Below, piece by piece: positions 52,688 to 63,530 of a stretch of 64,000 bases of DNA. Every line of letters begins with the position of its first letter. The stretch's first letter is position 1. The notes beneath the pieces are model-generated. The model worked only from the letters and a program-made list of their open reading frames with translations. It had not been told where the DNA came from and ran no database searches. This stretch comes from Mycobacterium sp. Z3061 (lineage in GTDB: Bacteria; Actinomycetota; Actinomycetes; Mycobacteriales; Mycobacteriaceae): NCBI RefSeq assembly GCF_031583025.1, contig NZ_CP134062.1, positions 4,402,001 through 4,466,000 of the forward strand, read 5' to 3'. The position numbers and the translations under genes were made by a program.

Positions 52688-54670
52688 ATGTCATTTGTGA
52701 ACGTGGCACCGGAGCTGCTGGGTGCGGCCGCAGGGGATTTAGCCAGTATCGGGTCGGCGTTTCAAGCTGCCCGGTCGGCGGTGTCGGGCTCGACGACGGC
52801 GGTATTGGCGGCGGGTGCCGATGAGGTTTCGGCAGCGGTCTCTGCGTTGTTCGAAGCCCACGGCCAGCAATTTCAGACTCTCAGCGCGCAGGCGGCGCTG
52901 TTTCACGAGCAATTCGTCCAGGCGATGACGTCGGGAGCGGGGGCGTATGCGACCTCCGAGACGGCCAATGCAGCAGCGGCGGCGGCGGACCCGCTGACAT
53001 CCCTGGTCGGTCAAATCCAAGGCACGGGGCTATTCAATTACGACCCGGTCAAGCTGCTGACGGGTCGCCCCCTGTTGGGCAACGGAGCCGATGGGGCGCC
53101 AGGGACCGGGCAGAACGGCGGCGACGGCGGATGGCTGATCGGCAACGGCGGCAATGGGGGGTCCGGCGCGCTCGGGAAAGCCGGCGGGGCCGGCGGATCG
53201 GCGGGCCTATGGGGCCACGGCGGTGACGGCGGCGCCGGCGGAAACGGCAAGCCGCTCTCCAGCCCCGCAGGCGGAAACGGTGGAGCAGGAGGGGCCAATG
53301 GGTGGCTCGGCGGCGGTGCACCCGGGGCAGGCGGGGCCGGCGGCAACGGCATCACCGCCCCGTTCGGGGGTGGCGGGCATGGCGGGGACGGGGGGTCCGG
53401 CGGAGCTAACCGGCAATTGATCTCCCTATTCGGCGGCGCCGGCGGTGCCGGCGGTGCGGGTGGCGCCGGTGGGTATGGCGGAACGCTGCCTTCCGGCCTC
53501 GTGATCGGGGCCGGTGCGGATGGCGGGCATGGCGGAGCCGGCGGCCACGGAGGGTCCGGCGGCGCGAACCAAGCACTGCTCGGCGGGGTTGGCGGGGCGG
53601 GTGGCATCGGCGGCAACGGTGGCCAGGGCGGCAACGGCGGCACCGGCGCAGACGGCGTCAACAACCTACCCACCCTGGCCGGGGGCAGCGGGGGTGTCGG
53701 TGGCGATGGCGGTGATGCCGGTGCTGGTGGGGCCGGCGGCGTCGCGAACGGATCCGTCGGCGGGTTCCTTCAAGGGTTCCTCGGACAGGCCGGCGCCGGT
53801 GGCGCGGGCGGGACGGGTGGCGGCGGAGGCACTGGCGGGACCGGCGGCGCCGCCGACGGCGCGATCGCCAAGGGTTACGCCGGCCAGGGTGGCCACGGCG
53901 GCAACGGCGGCGCAGGTGGGGCCGGCGGCAACACCAGCGGCAGCGGCGTCAACGGCGCCGGCGGAGGCGGGGGTCAGGGTGGCACCGGCGGTCACGGCGG
54001 TTCCGGCCAGACCGACGCAGCCGGCAGTAACGCGGTCTTCGCCGGCGGCGGGGGTGGTGGCGGCGCGGGCGGGAGTGGTGGCCACGCCGGCAGCGGCGGC
54101 GCCTACGCCGGCGGCGACGGCACCGGCGGCACCGGCGGCACCGGTGGCACCGGCGGCACCGCCACAACCGTAACCGGCGGCAACACCGTGGTCTCCGGGT
54201 CCGGCGGCGACGGCGGCGGCGGCGGGGCCGGTGCCCCCGGCGGGTCTGGCGGTGCCGGGGGCGGCGGCGGCGCGGGCGGCACCGCGGTGGCCGCGCTACA
54301 GAACAGAGCTGCCGGCGGCGGCGGAGGCGGCGGCGGAGGAGCCGCTACCGCCGGAGGCATCGCGGGAACCGGAGGCGGAGGTGGCTCCGCGGTCCACCTC
54401 CCCTTGAACCTGAATGGCGCCGCTGGTGCCGGGGGTAGTGGCGGCAGCGGCACCGGTGGTGGTGGGGGTGGCGGCGGCGTCGTTATCCCTCCCAACAGCT
54501 ACGCCGGTGGCACCGGCACAGACGGTGCCGGCGGAGGGACGGGCGGCCTCGGCGCCAACGGTGGTGCTTTTGTCAACGCCGGGGGTGACGCCGGCACCAC
54601 CGCCGCCGGCGGCTCCGGCGGGCACGGCGCGGTTGCCAACAGCAACGACGGGGGCGCCGGTCAGCCCTGA
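52688..54670 (+). CDS. PE_PGRS family protein
   Basis: An intact 660-residue frame beginning [20 protein letters not shown], a PE domain of about 100 residues. An atypical linker ([20 protein letters not shown]) precedes [17 protein letters not shown] repeats with runs such as GGGGGGGGG run to a short non-repeat end (SNDGGAGQP). The ATG has AAGGGG upstream. No partner PPE gene is next to it. It lies between another PE_PGRS and an Mtb12-like gene. Confidence 0.88.
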   Translation: MSFVNVAPELLGAAAGDLASIGSAFQAARSAVSGSTTAVLAAGADEVSAAVSALFEAHGQQFQTLSAQAALFHEQFVQAMTSGAGAYATSETANAAAAAADPLTSLVGQIQGTGLFNYDPVKLLTGRPLLGNGADGAPGTGQNGGDGGWLIGNGGNGGSGALGKAGGAGGSAGLWGHGGDGGAGGNGKPLSSPAGGNGGAGGANGWLGGGAPGAGGAGGNGITAPFGGGGHGGDGGSGGANRQLISLFGGAGGAGGAGGAGGYGGTLPSGLVIGAGADGGHGGAGGHGGSGGANQALLGGVGGAGGIGGNGGQGGNGGTGADGVNNLPTLAGGSGGVGGDGGDAGAGGAGGVANGSVGGFLQGFLGQAGAGGAGGTGGGGGTGGTGGAADGAIAKGYAGQGGHGGNGGAGGAGGNTSGSGVNGAGGGGGQGGTGGHGGSGQTDAAGSNAVFAGGGGGGGAGGSGGHAGSGGAYAGGDGTGGTGGTGGTGGTATTVTGGNTVVSGSGGDGGGGGAGAPGGSGGAGGGGGAGGTAVAALQNRAAGGGGGGGGGAATAGGIAGTGGGGGSAVHLPLNLNGAAGAGGSGGSGTGGGGGGGGVVIPPNSYAGGTGTDGAGGGTGGLGANGGAFVNAGGDAGTTAAGGSGGHGAVANSNDGGAGQP

Positions 54671-54848
54671 CGTCGGCGCACCGGCCAATTGCGGCGGTTC
54701 CGTTCACTACAGTTGGCTAACAGATCGATACCGGTTGCTGCAGAACGGTTTTGAGCCCTCATATTGATGCACGATGTGGCCAGCAGAAATTGCCGGCATT
54801 CAGATGCGGGAAACGGTCCCGCACGCTCATGCCCAAATTGGGGGAACC

Positions 54849-55373
54849 GTGAAATCCATCAAGTCCATTGCTCTCAGCGCGGCTGCACTGGCCGTCGTTG
54901 GCGGTGGCGCCGCGGGGCTGGCATCCAGCGCATCCGGCATCGCGCCTTCGAATCTGCCTCAGGTGCACCTGGTTTCAACCGGCGCGCCACTACCGCAGGA
55001 CCCGCAACCCGCGTCGACGCTGAACCTGCCGACCCCCGATCAGTTGACCGGCATCCTCAATAACCTTTCCAATCCGGGCGTGTCATACCGGACCAAAGAC
55101 GGTCTGGTCGAAGGCGGTATCGGGTCGGGCGAGGGCCATGAGATGGATCACGAGCTGAGAGTGGCTTATCGGAACGGGCAGCTTCCATTGTCGTTTGCCG
55201 TCTCCAACATTCAGCAGAACGGCCCGGCCACGGTCATGTCCGACGTAGCCGTCTCGGGGCCGAAGCTCCCGGCACCGGTCACCAAGCCCCTCATGTTCGT
55301 CAACCAGAACGGTAATTGGGTGTTGTCGAGCCCATCTGCGACCATGCTGGTGCAGGCCGTCGCCGGCAACTGA
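54849..55373 (+). CDS. Mtb12/CFP-2-like exported antigen
   Basis: A 174-residue protein with an N-terminal signal (VKSIKSIALSAAALAVVGGG). The mature domain reads GAPLPQDPQPAS, then PTPDQLTGILNNLSNPGVSY, KDGLVEGGIGSGEGHEMDHE and VAVSGPKLPAPVTKPLMFVN. These match the layout of the M. tuberculosis low-molecular-weight antigen Mtb12 (Rv2376c, 168 residues). I chose the GTG at 54849-54851, with GGGGGAA upstream; the longer frame from 54774 has no signal. Secreted; biochemical role unknown. A weak GCCGC-TGAA-GCGGC hairpin (55403-55416) follows it. Confidence 0.85.
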   Translation: MKSIKSIALSAAALAVVGGGAAGLASSASGIAPSNLPQVHLVSTGAPLPQDPQPASTLNLPTPDQLTGILNNLSNPGVSYRTKDGLVEGGIGSGEGHEMDHELRVAYRNGQLPLSFAVSNIQQNGPATVMSDVAVSGPKLPAPVTKPLMFVNQNGNWVLSSPSATMLVQAVAGN

Positions 55374-55402
55374 GTTCGGCTTTCGGCGCGAACAGCCGCA
55401 CA

Positions 55403-55416
55403 GCCGCTGAAGCGGC
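55403..55416. terminator. short hairpin between convergent genes
   Basis: GCCGC pairs with GCGGC around a TGAA tetraloop, in the 64-bp gap between the Mtb12-like gene and the end of the convergent PE_PGRS gene. It is a weak candidate for transcription ending of either gene. Confidence 0.3.
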
Positions 55417-55437
55417 CTGTCAGCGGCATACGCTTTC

Positions 55438-56907
55438 CTAGAGCTGGCTGGCCGTTCCGGCCTTGCCGGCTGAGCCGCCTCCCCCGGTACCGGGCAGACC
55501 GCCAAAGCCTGCGGAAGCTTTGGCCAGGGTAGTCGCCTCGGCGTCGCCGCCGTCACCGCCGCTACCGCCGTGACCGGCGTTGCCGGTGCCGCCGTAACCA
55601 CCGTTGCCGCCGGTGGCGGTGCCACTTCCCCAGTTCAAGGCGTAGGCGGCGTCACCGCCATGGCCACCGGTCGGCCCGGTTCCACCGGTACCACCCCCAC
55701 CGCCGATGGCATAGCCGCCGCCCCCGCCGGGGCCATAGTTGTATCCCATGAGTGAGCCGGGTCCCCCGTCACCGCCGGCTCCGCCCACGGTGCTACCGGT
55801 GCCGCCGTCACCGCCCTGACCGCCGACGGCGTTTCCGGTGCCTCCGCCGGCCCAGATGTAGGCACTGCCACCGTTGCCGCCCGCACCGCCGGCGCCCGCG
55901 GTGCCGATGCCGCCGTGGCCGCCCTTACCGCCCGCGACGCTTGTGTTGTTGATGCCGCTGGTTTGGATGGAGACACTGCCACCGTCGCCGCCGCGACCAC
56001 CCGTCGCGCCGACTCCCCCATCCCCGCCGAGGCCCCCGGCGCCACCGCTGATTGAGCCGCTGCCGCCGTTGCCGCCGCGGCCGCCGTCGCCGGTCTGACC
56101 GAGCGCACCGTCCTGGCCGAACAGGGATAAGTGGGCCCCGCCGGCACCACCCACACCCCCGGCACCGCCGGTGCCACCGGTGCCGCCGGCAACGAGGGCG
56201 TTCGGAGCGGTGGCGCCGTAGCCGCCCCAGCCGCCGGTGCCGCCGGTGCCACCGGCGCCGCCGTTGCCCCACAACAACCCGCCCGCGCCGCCGGCCCCGC
56301 CGCGGCCGCCGGTCCCGCCGACGCCCCCGTTGCGCGTGACGGTGTCGACTCCTTGAATCCCGATCGCTCCGGTTCCGCCGACCCCGCCGCGGCCACCATT
56401 TCCGAATAGCCCGGCATCGCCGCCTCGCCCGCCGGTTCCCCCGCCGTCAATCCCCGAGCCGCCGTTGCCGCCATTGCCGAACAACAGCCCGCCCGCGCCG
56501 CCGTTCTGGCCGGTCCCGGCCGCGCCGTTGGCACCATCACCGATCAGCGGGCGGCCCAGCAAAGCGTTGGTGGGGGCATTGATCACGTTCAGCACGTTTT
56601 GCGTGAACGCTTCCAAAGGGTTTGCATTGGCCGCTTCGGCCGCGGCGTAGGCGGTGCCCGCGCCCGTCAAAGCCTCCGCGAACCCGTCGTGAAACGCCCA
56701 GACCCGAGCACTGAGCGCTTGATACTCCCGTCCGTAGCCCGAAAAGAGCTCGGCTATCGCCGCCGAGACCTCGTCGTCGGCGGCGCTGAGCACAGTGCTG
56801 GTCGAGGCCGCCACCGCCGCATGCGCGGCGCGCAGGATGGAGCCGATCCGCGCCAAGTCCGCGGCCGCCGAACCCACCGACTCCGGTACCGCAAATACGT
56901 ATGACAT
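55438..56907 (-). CDS. PE_PGRS family protein
   Basis: An intact 489-residue frame beginning [20 protein letters not shown], a PE domain. The [15 protein letters not shown] linker near 115-130 precedes PGRS repeats ([18 protein letters not shown]) to the end. It is convergent with the Mtb12-like gene and divergent from the TNT-domain gene. It is likely exported by ESX-5. Confidence 0.88.
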   Translation of the reverse strand: MSYVFAVPESVGSAAADLARIGSILRAAHAAVAASTSTVLSAADDEVSAAIAELFSGYGREYQALSARVWAFHDGFAEALTGAGTAYAAAEAANANPLEAFTQNVLNVINAPTNALLGRPLIGDGANGAAGTGQNGGAGGLLFGNGGNGGSGIDGGGTGGRGGDAGLFGNGGRGGVGGTGAIGIQGVDTVTRNGGVGGTGGRGGAGGAGGLLWGNGGAGGTGGTGGWGGYGATAPNALVAGGTGGTGGAGGVGGAGGAHLSLFGQDGALGQTGDGGRGGNGGSGSISGGAGGLGGDGGVGATGGRGGDGGSVSIQTSGINNTSVAGGKGGHGGIGTAGAGGAGGNGGSAYIWAGGGTGNAVGGQGGDGGTGSTVGGAGGDGGPGSLMGYNYGPGGGGGYAIGGGGGTGGTGPTGGHGGDAAYALNWGSGTATGGNGGYGGTGNAGHGGSGGDGGDAEATTLAKASAGFGGLPGTGGGGSAGKAGTASQL

Positions 56908-57125
56908 CGTTGCACGCTCTCCTTCGACAAGGTCGAAATCCGAACGTATCCAGGCCGGTCACCGAGGGCTTGAGTAGTTGACTACGTAAGTTCTTCCGTG
57001 CGGCAGTCCACGTTTTCTGCGTCGTCCGACGCACGGGTGTTACCCGAATGTCAATTCCGAGACGGCCGGATAGCGATTTGCTAGGGTGCTTTTCAGTCTC
57101 AACAGCACCTCGAAGGAGTCCGCCG

Positions 57126-57785
57126 ATGCGGCGCCAGTCTCTTATTATCAGCGCGCTGGTCGCGCTGGTGTTGTCCCTTTTGTTTCCAGTCACTGCCAAC
57201 GCGGACAAGCAATGCCCGGAAGCTGGGACCGGGGAAGCCGCACCGGAGAACTCCCAGCCTTTCCCCGTCCCCGAACCGTACAGCGGTAATTTGCTGGGGC
57301 CGAACACCCTGCCCACTGGGCCGGTGAAGAAGCTGCTGACCAACTACCAGAGACTCGGAACGCCGGCACTGCAACCCAAGGCATTCCTCGACACGTACTA
57401 CGACCCCAACAGGGGTTGGAAGTGGCCGACGAACTTCGGCTTCGACGGACCCGCCACGCCGTTCACGATGAAGAAGGGGCATCTGTTCGACCGGTTCGGG
57501 CAGCCCGATGAAGCAAACTTCCTTGCGAACGAGAAGCACACGCCGTTCGCCGCCCGGGCTTTGCCGCCGTCGTCACTCAACACTTACAAGGGCTCTCCGG
57601 AAGCCAACTACCACGTCTACTGCGTCGTTAAGGACCTGACCGTGCAGTCCGGGAAGATCAAGGACTTCGCCGGGCAGCCGGGCGGCGGCATCCAGTACTT
57701 CCTCGGTAACACCCGAGTGAAAGACCTCCTCGCCGCCGGTCAACTGATCGAGGTGGCACCGAAATACGGGCTGGAGGGCAACTAG
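57126..57785 (+). CDS. Sec-exported TNT-domain protein (NAD glycohydrolase toxin family)
   Basis: A 219-residue protein. The signal peptide (SLIISALVALVLSLLFPVTA) is cleaved near ANADK. The C-terminal 120 residues have the TNT pattern: WKWPTNFGFDG, HLFDRFG, a YHVYCVVKDL histidine (163) and FAGQPGGGIQYFLG with Gln190. In CpnT the equivalent His792 and Gln822, 30 residues apart, are needed for NAD+ hydrolysis; here they are 27 apart. There is no ESX channel domain and no immunity-factor-like gene beside it. I chose the ATG at 57126 because GAAGGAG precedes it. Activity is inferred. Confidence 0.8.
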   Translation: MRRQSLIISALVALVLSLLFPVTANADKQCPEAGTGEAAPENSQPFPVPEPYSGNLLGPNTLPTGPVKKLLTNYQRLGTPALQPKAFLDTYYDPNRGWKWPTNFGFDGPATPFTMKKGHLFDRFGQPDEANFLANEKHTPFAARALPPSSLNTYKGSPEANYHVYCVVKDLTVQSGKIKDFAGQPGGGIQYFLGNTRVKDLLAAGQLIEVAPKYGLEGN

Positions 57786-58000
57786 CCGCACTGAATCGCA
57801 AAGCGTCATCGGCTCGCTTTTGCCAAATGACTTGTGCGACCATGCATTCGAGGCAGACCGATCGTCGCGAGCCGTCAGACAGGGCCGCATAGCCCACGCG
57901 TTAGGCTCGAATAGCCGCGTTGCCAGTCCGGTGGCGTGCGAGCGTGCCGAAGCTAGAGGTCGGCGCGCAATGAGCGTGAAAGATTGCGGAGGGCACAACG

Positions 58001-59917
58001 ATGTGCGGGATATTCGCTGCGATGACGCGCCGGGGTCTTCCGACCGAACGGTGCGATACCGCACTCAAGCTCTTGGAGCATCGTGGGCCGGATGGCTGCG
58101 GCACGTGGACGTCGCGGGATGGGCTGTGGACGCTCGGGCACACCCGGTTGTCGATCATCGGTCTGGACAACGGAACTCAGCCGATGACGAGTCCGGACGG
58201 CGCGGTGCACCTGGTCGTGAACGGCGAGTTCTACGGCTACCGCGAGATCCGTGAGCGACTCCGTGCGAGCGGATACCAGTTTTCCACAGCCAGCGACAGC
58301 GAGATCGCGTTGCACCTCTATGCCGAGCGTGGCATCCAGGCCGCGGCGCAACTGCGCGGCGAGTTCGCGGTGATCATTGCCGACGAACGCCAACGCGCGA
58401 TGTACGCGATACGCGATCGCTTCGGCGTCAAACCCCTCTACTACGCGGCGGTAGACGGTGATGTGTATTTCGCCTCCGAGATCAAAGCTCTGTTGGCGCT
58501 CGGGGTGCCTGCTAAATGGGACCTCGAGGGCGCTACCGGAGGGTTCGGAAGATCCCACGAGAAAACCGAGTTCGCCGGAATCAGTACCGTCCCGCCGGGC
58601 TGCTATGCGATAGCGCGAGACGGTGGTGTTCGCATTTACCCGTACTGGGATTGGGAGATCCCGACTGCCGATCAGATGCGGGCAGACACCCGAAGCGACG
58701 CCGAGATCGTCGCCGAGTTTCGTGAGGTTCTCCGGGATGCGGTGCGGCAGAGGCTGGTTGCCGATGTCGAGGTCGCGTCGTATCTCAGTGGTGGCATCGA
58801 CTCCTGTGCCGTCCTCGGACTGGCCCAACAGGAGATGGACCGGCCGATTCGCGCGTTCACCCTGACCTTCGAGAACCCGCTGTACGACGAGGCCCGTGTC
58901 GCCGAAGAACAGGCCAACCGGGTCGGCGCCACGTACCACCCCATACCGATCACCGGGCGAGAGATTGCGGACGCGTTTGCAGATGCGGTCTGGCATGCCG
59001 AAACTCAGATGTTCAACGGGCACGGCGTCGCCAAATACCTACTCAGCCGTGCCGTCCGGGCCGCCGGCATCAAAGTGGTGTTCACCGGCGAAGGCGCCGA
59101 CGAGATGCTGGGCGGCTATCCGTACTACCGCGTCGACGCGCTGAACAACGACGCGACGCTGGGCGCCGGCGAGAGAGCGGCACTTCTCGATGAGATGCTC
59201 GGCGCCAATGCTGCGACCCGCGCGCTGATGATGCCGGATCAAGTCAGCAGTTCCGAGATGCGGGCGGTCGAGCGCAGGCTCGGCTGGCTGCCGGCGACGC
59301 TCAATGTCGGTGCGGCGCAGACGAATATCGTAGCGCCACTGCTGCGCGACGACCTTCCCCCGTCAGTCCGAGAGTTTCAGCCGCTGATCTGCGCGCTGGA
59401 TCGCCTGCCGATCGCGCAGCGCGTCACCGGCCGCGACCACCTCAACCAGATGCTGTACATCAACGCGAAAACGGTCCTGCCGAACTTCATCCTGAACTAC
59501 CTCGCCGACCGGATGGAGATGGCCCACTCCATCGAAGGCCGCGTGCCATTCCTGGACCATCGTGTCGCCGAGGCCGCGGCCCGCGTGCCGGTCCGCTTGA
59601 AAGTCAAGGGAATTCGCGAGAAGCACGTCCTTCGCGAGGCGGCGAAAGACGTGTTGATACCGGAGGTTTATGACCGCCAGAAACATCCGTTCACGACGCC
59701 GCCGACACGCGACCCGAGCGACCCGATGCTCGTTTTCTACCGGGATACGTTCGCTTCGCAAGCGGCGAAGGACCAGCCGATCTACGACATGAAGAAGGTC
59801 GCCACGGCGCTCGATCAACTGCTCGAGTCCCCGGACGATCAGCGCATCGCGGTGGAGGGTGGTCTGCAGCGGGTGGCGAGCGTCGTTGTAATGCAGCAGC
59901 TGTTTTCGATGAGCTGA
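58001..59917 (+). CDS. asnB: asparagine synthetase, glutamine-hydrolysing
   Basis: A 638-residue protein. Class II glutaminase domain begins MCGIFAAMTRRGLP with nucleophile Cys2 and has LEHRGPDGCGTW. The ATP-binding synthetase domain has the PP-loop YLSGGIDSCAVLGLA (SGGIDS 263-268) and FTGEGADEMLGGYPYY. It converts aspartate, glutamine and ATP to asparagine. It differs at the N-terminus from my recollection of M. tuberculosis Rv2201, so it may be a paralogue with a special amidation role. GGAGGG lies about 8 nt before the ATG. Confidence 0.88.
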   Translation: MCGIFAAMTRRGLPTERCDTALKLLEHRGPDGCGTWTSRDGLWTLGHTRLSIIGLDNGTQPMTSPDGAVHLVVNGEFYGYREIRERLRASGYQFSTASDSEIALHLYAERGIQAAAQLRGEFAVIIADERQRAMYAIRDRFGVKPLYYAAVDGDVYFASEIKALLALGVPAKWDLEGATGGFGRSHEKTEFAGISTVPPGCYAIARDGGVRIYPYWDWEIPTADQMRADTRSDAEIVAEFREVLRDAVRQRLVADVEVASYLSGGIDSCAVLGLAQQEMDRPIRAFTLTFENPLYDEARVAEEQANRVGATYHPIPITGREIADAFADAVWHAETQMFNGHGVAKYLLSRAVRAAGIKVVFTGEGADEMLGGYPYYRVDALNNDATLGAGERAALLDEMLGANAATRALMMPDQVSSSEMRAVERRLGWLPATLNVGAAQTNIVAPLLRDDLPPSVREFQPLICALDRLPIAQRVTGRDHLNQMLYINAKTVLPNFILNYLADRMEMAHSIEGRVPFLDHRVAEAAARVPVRLKVKGIREKHVLREAAKDVLIPEVYDRQKHPFTTPPTRDPSDPMLVFYRDTFASQAAKDQPIYDMKKVATALDQLLESPDDQRIAVEGGLQRVASVVVMQQLFSMS

Positions 59918-60006
59918 GGCGCTCGAAGGGTCTCGGCGACGACCACTGCCGCCGCGCCACGCAGCCAGTTCCAAGCGGCCCGCCAAACCACCGACTGGCC
60001 TATCGA

Positions 60007-62241
60007 TCAGCCCGCAGGGGCAATGTCGACCGGGATGCCGTTGAGTACAGCGGTGCCTGACAGCGGGTCGAGATGAGTGCCGTCGTTGAGTTGGTTGACG
60101 TTGACACCGGGCTGGCTTGCCGCGAGCTTCTGTCCCGTGCCGTCGCGATCGTGTCCCCACCCATGCGGCAGCGAGACGACGCCCCGCCGCATCTCATCGG
60201 TCACCTCGACCGGAGCAATGAGTTCACCGCCCGGCCCCTTGATCACCGCAATGTCGCCGAGCCCGAGGTCGGCGGCGTCATCCGGATGGATCCGCAGGGT
60301 GCAGCGGTTGGTGCCGCCTAACAGCGCCGGCACGTTATGCATCCAGCTGTTGTTGGAGCGCAGATGGCGCCGGCCGATCAGCATGAACCGGTCCTCGCGA
60401 AGGCCGACCGAGTCGCGCAGCCGCGCCACGTCGGCGACCAGCGGCTCGGGCGCGAGTTCGATTCGCCCCGTTGGGGTTCGGAGCACCTCGGGAAGCCGTG
60501 GTTGCAACGGACCTAAGTCGATGCCGTGCGGCGCGGCCTTGAGCCGTTCCAGGGTGAGCCCGTCGGGGTTGGCGCCGAAGGCGTCGCCGTACGGCCCAAG
60601 CCGAAGCATCATGTCCAGGCGTCGTTCGTAGCCGGGGCCGTGGGCGAGCATCGCGGTCAATTCGTCGACCGCGCGCCCGGCGACGGGTGAGTTCGCGTCG
60701 GTGACCTCCTTGGTCAACGTCGTCGCGATCACCTGATCGTCCACCAACGCGACATCGCCGTCCGGTGCCAGGCCATAGAGAATCAGCGCTATGCGCGACA
60801 GGATCTCCGGCTCGTCGGGCCGTGCGTCCAGCGGCAGAGCTGGCGGTGAGTAGCGCACGTTGTTGTGCACCGCCAGGTTGTTGAGCGCGAAGTCGAAGTG
60901 GGCGCTCTGCGCCGGCGGGGGCGGCGGCAGGATCACGTCGGCGTGACGCGTGGTCTCGTTGAGGTAGGGGTCGATGCTGAGCATGAAATCAACGCTGTCG
61001 AGCGCGCGGTCGAGCCGATCGCCGTCGGGCGCCGACAACACGGGGTTTCCGGCGATCGTGATCATCGCCTTGATCTGACCCTCCCCCGCGGTGTCGATCT
61101 CCTCGGCGAGCGCGGCGGCGGGAAGCTCCGACATCACCTCGGGGTGGCCCGAGACACGGCTGTGCCAACGCCCGATTCGGAACCCTCGGCCCGGCTTCGG
61201 CGGGCGGGGTGCGGGCGCCGTCGCGCCGAGGGGGAACATTGCTCCGCCCGGTCGGTCGAGGTTTCCGGTCAGGATGTTGATTGCGTCTACCAACCAGCTG
61301 GCAACCGCGCCGAATTCCACTGTGGAGGTACCCATTCGGCCGTACACGGCCGCAGTCCGCGCCGCCGCTATCTCGCGGGCCAGCACGCGAATGTCATCAG
61401 CGGATATTCCGCAGTGCGAAGCGACAGCTTCCGGCGCGAATTCATCGGACAGTGCGCGGATTTCGTCGACGCCGTTGACGTGCTGCGCAATTCCGCCCAG
61501 ATCCTCTGCGACAAGGCCCTCTTCGAAAAGCGTGTGCACGATGGCGAACAGCAATACGGCGTCGGTGCCGGGCCGCGGTGCGAGGTGGCGGTCAGCCAGT
61601 TCGGCCGTCCGCGTGCGGGCGGGATCGATGACGACCAGCTTGCCCCCGCGTTTACGCAGCGCACGCAGCTTACCGGGGAAGTCGGCGGCGGTAGCCAAAC
61701 TGCCGTTGGACACCAAGGGATTGGCACCGATGATGACCAGATAGTCGGTGCGATCGAAATCGGGCACCGTGAACGCGACCGGGCTGCCGAACATGAGGCC
61801 GAGCGCGACGTGCTTGGGCATCTGATCGAGCGTGCTCGCGCTATACACCTGCCGGGTGCCAAGACCGCGAATGACCAAGGGAGAGTACAGGCTACCCGCG
61901 ACGGTGTGTGCGCTCGGATTACCGAAGTAGACACCGACGGATTGGCCGCCGTGCTCGCGAATAACCTCACCCAGGCGGTCTGCGACTACCGCGTAGGCCT
62001 CCTCCCAGCTGGTTTCGGTCAGCACTCCCTCACGCCGGACGAGGGGCCCGGTCAACCGGTCGGGATCGTTATCGAGCTCGCCGAAGCTCGCGCCCTTCGG
62101 ACAGATGAAACCCGCACTGAACACGTCATCACGGTCGCCGCGAGCACCGACCACCCGGCCGTCGACGATGGTCAGTGTCAGGCCGCAGGTCGCCTCGCAC
62201 AGCGGGCAGATCCGCAACGCTGTCCCGGTTTCTGCTGTCAT
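60007..62241 (-). CDS. molybdopterin oxidoreductase with [4Fe-4S] (Rv0197-like)
   Basis: A 744-residue protein. ICPLCEATCGLTL with Cys12, Cys15 and Cys19, plus FICPKG with Cys47, forms an N-terminal [4Fe-4S] site. Three molybdopterin domains follow, including DYLVIIGANPLVSN and IAGNPVLSAPDG, and a C-terminal molydopterin-binding domain (RRHLRSNNSWMHNVPALLGG; SLPHGWGHDRDG). It resembles M. tuberculosis Rv0197. No electron-transfer subunit is adjacent, so its substrate and partner are unknown. I chose the ATG at 62239-62241 because GAAGGAG lies 6 nt upstream. Confidence 0.85.
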   Translation of the reverse strand: MTAETGTALRICPLCEATCGLTLTIVDGRVVGARGDRDDVFSAGFICPKGASFGELDNDPDRLTGPLVRREGVLTETSWEEAYAVVADRLGEVIREHGGQSVGVYFGNPSAHTVAGSLYSPLVIRGLGTRQVYSASTLDQMPKHVALGLMFGSPVAFTVPDFDRTDYLVIIGANPLVSNGSLATAADFPGKLRALRKRGGKLVVIDPARTRTAELADRHLAPRPGTDAVLLFAIVHTLFEEGLVAEDLGGIAQHVNGVDEIRALSDEFAPEAVASHCGISADDIRVLAREIAAARTAAVYGRMGTSTVEFGAVASWLVDAINILTGNLDRPGGAMFPLGATAPAPRPPKPGRGFRIGRWHSRVSGHPEVMSELPAAALAEEIDTAGEGQIKAMITIAGNPVLSAPDGDRLDRALDSVDFMLSIDPYLNETTRHADVILPPPPPAQSAHFDFALNNLAVHNNVRYSPPALPLDARPDEPEILSRIALILYGLAPDGDVALVDDQVIATTLTKEVTDANSPVAGRAVDELTAMLAHGPGYERRLDMMLRLGPYGDAFGANPDGLTLERLKAAPHGIDLGPLQPRLPEVLRTPTGRIELAPEPLVADVARLRDSVGLREDRFMLIGRRHLRSNNSWMHNVPALLGGTNRCTLRIHPDDAADLGLGDIAVIKGPGGELIAPVEVTDEMRRGVVSLPHGWGHDRDGTGQKLAASQPGVNVNQLNDGTHLDPLSGTAVLNGIPVDIAPAG

Positions 62242-62459
62242 GCCAGCTCCTTCCCAGGTCCGTTTTGGGCACTTGGTCCCTTGTTCGCAGCAACGAACGC
62301 TCCGTTCACGCACCTCTCGGCACGGGTCGAAGACGACGCCCGCTGCGGCCAGTTCGTCGAGGCGCTGGGAAACAGTTTCCTCGTCGCCGTTCATGGCCGC
62401 GCCCTCGGGTCCGGCGTAGCCAAGGCTGCCGAACGCAGCAATGGCGGGTCGGGCTCACA

Positions 62460-63530
62460 TCACCCGTCCGAAAGTCTTTGCGCCAAAGCCCACGCCATTC
62501 GCGCTAGGGCGCGGTAGCGGTCCCGGACATCCGATGTGCCGGCCCGGGAGTCGGCCGCATTGCCATCGAGCCCGCGCCGCCACACGCCGGCGGTGATGGA
62601 GGCAAGGCGGAACATGGAGAACACGATGAAGGCGTCGAGCGACCGGGGTGGCTCCCGGTCCGCATGCCGACAGTAGCTCGCAACGAAGGCTTGCTGATCG
62701 GGTATGCCGGTGCCCGTGAGGTCCTGGCCCGCCACGCCCTTGGTGCCGCTGAACTCCGGCGAAAGATGGTAGGTCAGACAGGTATAGCCGACGTCGGCCA
62801 ACGGGTGGCCGATGGTCGCCAGTTCCCAGTCCAAGACGGCGACAATTCGCGGCTCGCTCGGATGAATCAAGACGTTACCCAGGCGGTAGTCGCCGTGCGC
62901 GATGCACGCCGGCTCATCGTCCGATGGCAGGTGTTCTGGCAGCCATTGCGCCAGCATGTCCATCGCCGGCATGTCTTCCACGCGCGCGCCCTGCCACTGC
63001 CGCGTCCACAGCGCCACCTGACGCTGCAGGTATCCCTCCGGCCGGCCGAACCCCTCCAGTCCTGCCGCACGCCAGTCCACACCATGCAGCGCGGCAAGCA
63101 CCCGAGCAAGGTCCTCGTAGATCGCCTCCCGCTGCGCCGGACTGCTGTTCGGCAGGGCTGGGTCGTGAAAGATGCGTCCGGGGACGTGATCCATGATGAA
63201 AAAAGCTGTGCCAATGACGGATTCGTCGTTGCACATCAGCCGCATGCGGGGCACCGGCACATCGGTGTCGCGCAGCGCCGACATCACGCGGTGTTCGCGT
63301 TCCACGTCATGCGCCCGCGGCAACAGCGTTCCTGGAGGCTTTTTGCGAAGGACGTACTCGCCCTCGGCGGTGTGCAGGTGGAATGTCGGGTTGCTCTGTC
63401 CGCCTTGAAACTGGCGAACCCTCAGTGGACCGTCGAAGCCTGGCAGTTGGCCGCGCAGGTGCCGTGCGAGGGCGGCCTCATCAAAGCGGTGCGCCGGCAG
63501 CACCGGTACCAGTTCTGCAACACCGTCCAT
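62460..63530 (-). CDS. APH-family phosphotransferase
   Basis: A 356-residue protein starting MDGVAELVPVLPAHRFDEAA. Kinase-like fold: GGQSNPTFHL (nucleotide loop), YVLRKKPPG (Lys), CIAHGDYRLGNVLIHP with catalytic Asp214 beside His212, and VLDWELATIGHPLADVGY (magnesium Asp). This is the subgroup fused to or beside acyl-CoA dehydrogenases (ACAD10-type), often acting on hydroxyacyl groups rather than aminoglycosides. A GTG three codons upstream is an alternative start. Same strand as the molybdopterin gene (218 bp gap). Confidence 0.85.
   Translation of the reverse strand: MDGVAELVPVLPAHRFDEAALARHLRGQLPGFDGPLRVRQFQGGQSNPTFHLHTAEGEYVLRKKPPGTLLPRAHDVEREHRVMSALRDTDVPVPRMRLMCNDESVIGTAFFIMDHVPGRIFHDPALPNSSPAQREAIYEDLARVLAALHGVDWRAAGLEGFGRPEGYLQRQVALWTRQWQGARVEDMPAMDMLAQWLPEHLPSDDEPACIAHGDYRLGNVLIHPSEPRIVAVLDWELATIGHPLADVGYTCLTYHLSPEFSGTKGVAGQDLTGTGIPDQQAFVASYCRHADREPPRSLDAFIVFSMFRLASITAGVWRRGLDGNAADSRAGTSDVRDRYRALARMAWALAQRLSDG

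Noticed and set aside
57786..58000. Possible tRNA or immunity gene between the TNT and asnB genes
   Set aside because: No cloverleaf and no frame long enough with a start signal was seen.
60865..62517. 550-codon plus-strand frame over the molybdopterin gene
   Set aside because: Antisense to a protein with clear Fe-S and molybdopterin motifs; no domain of its own.
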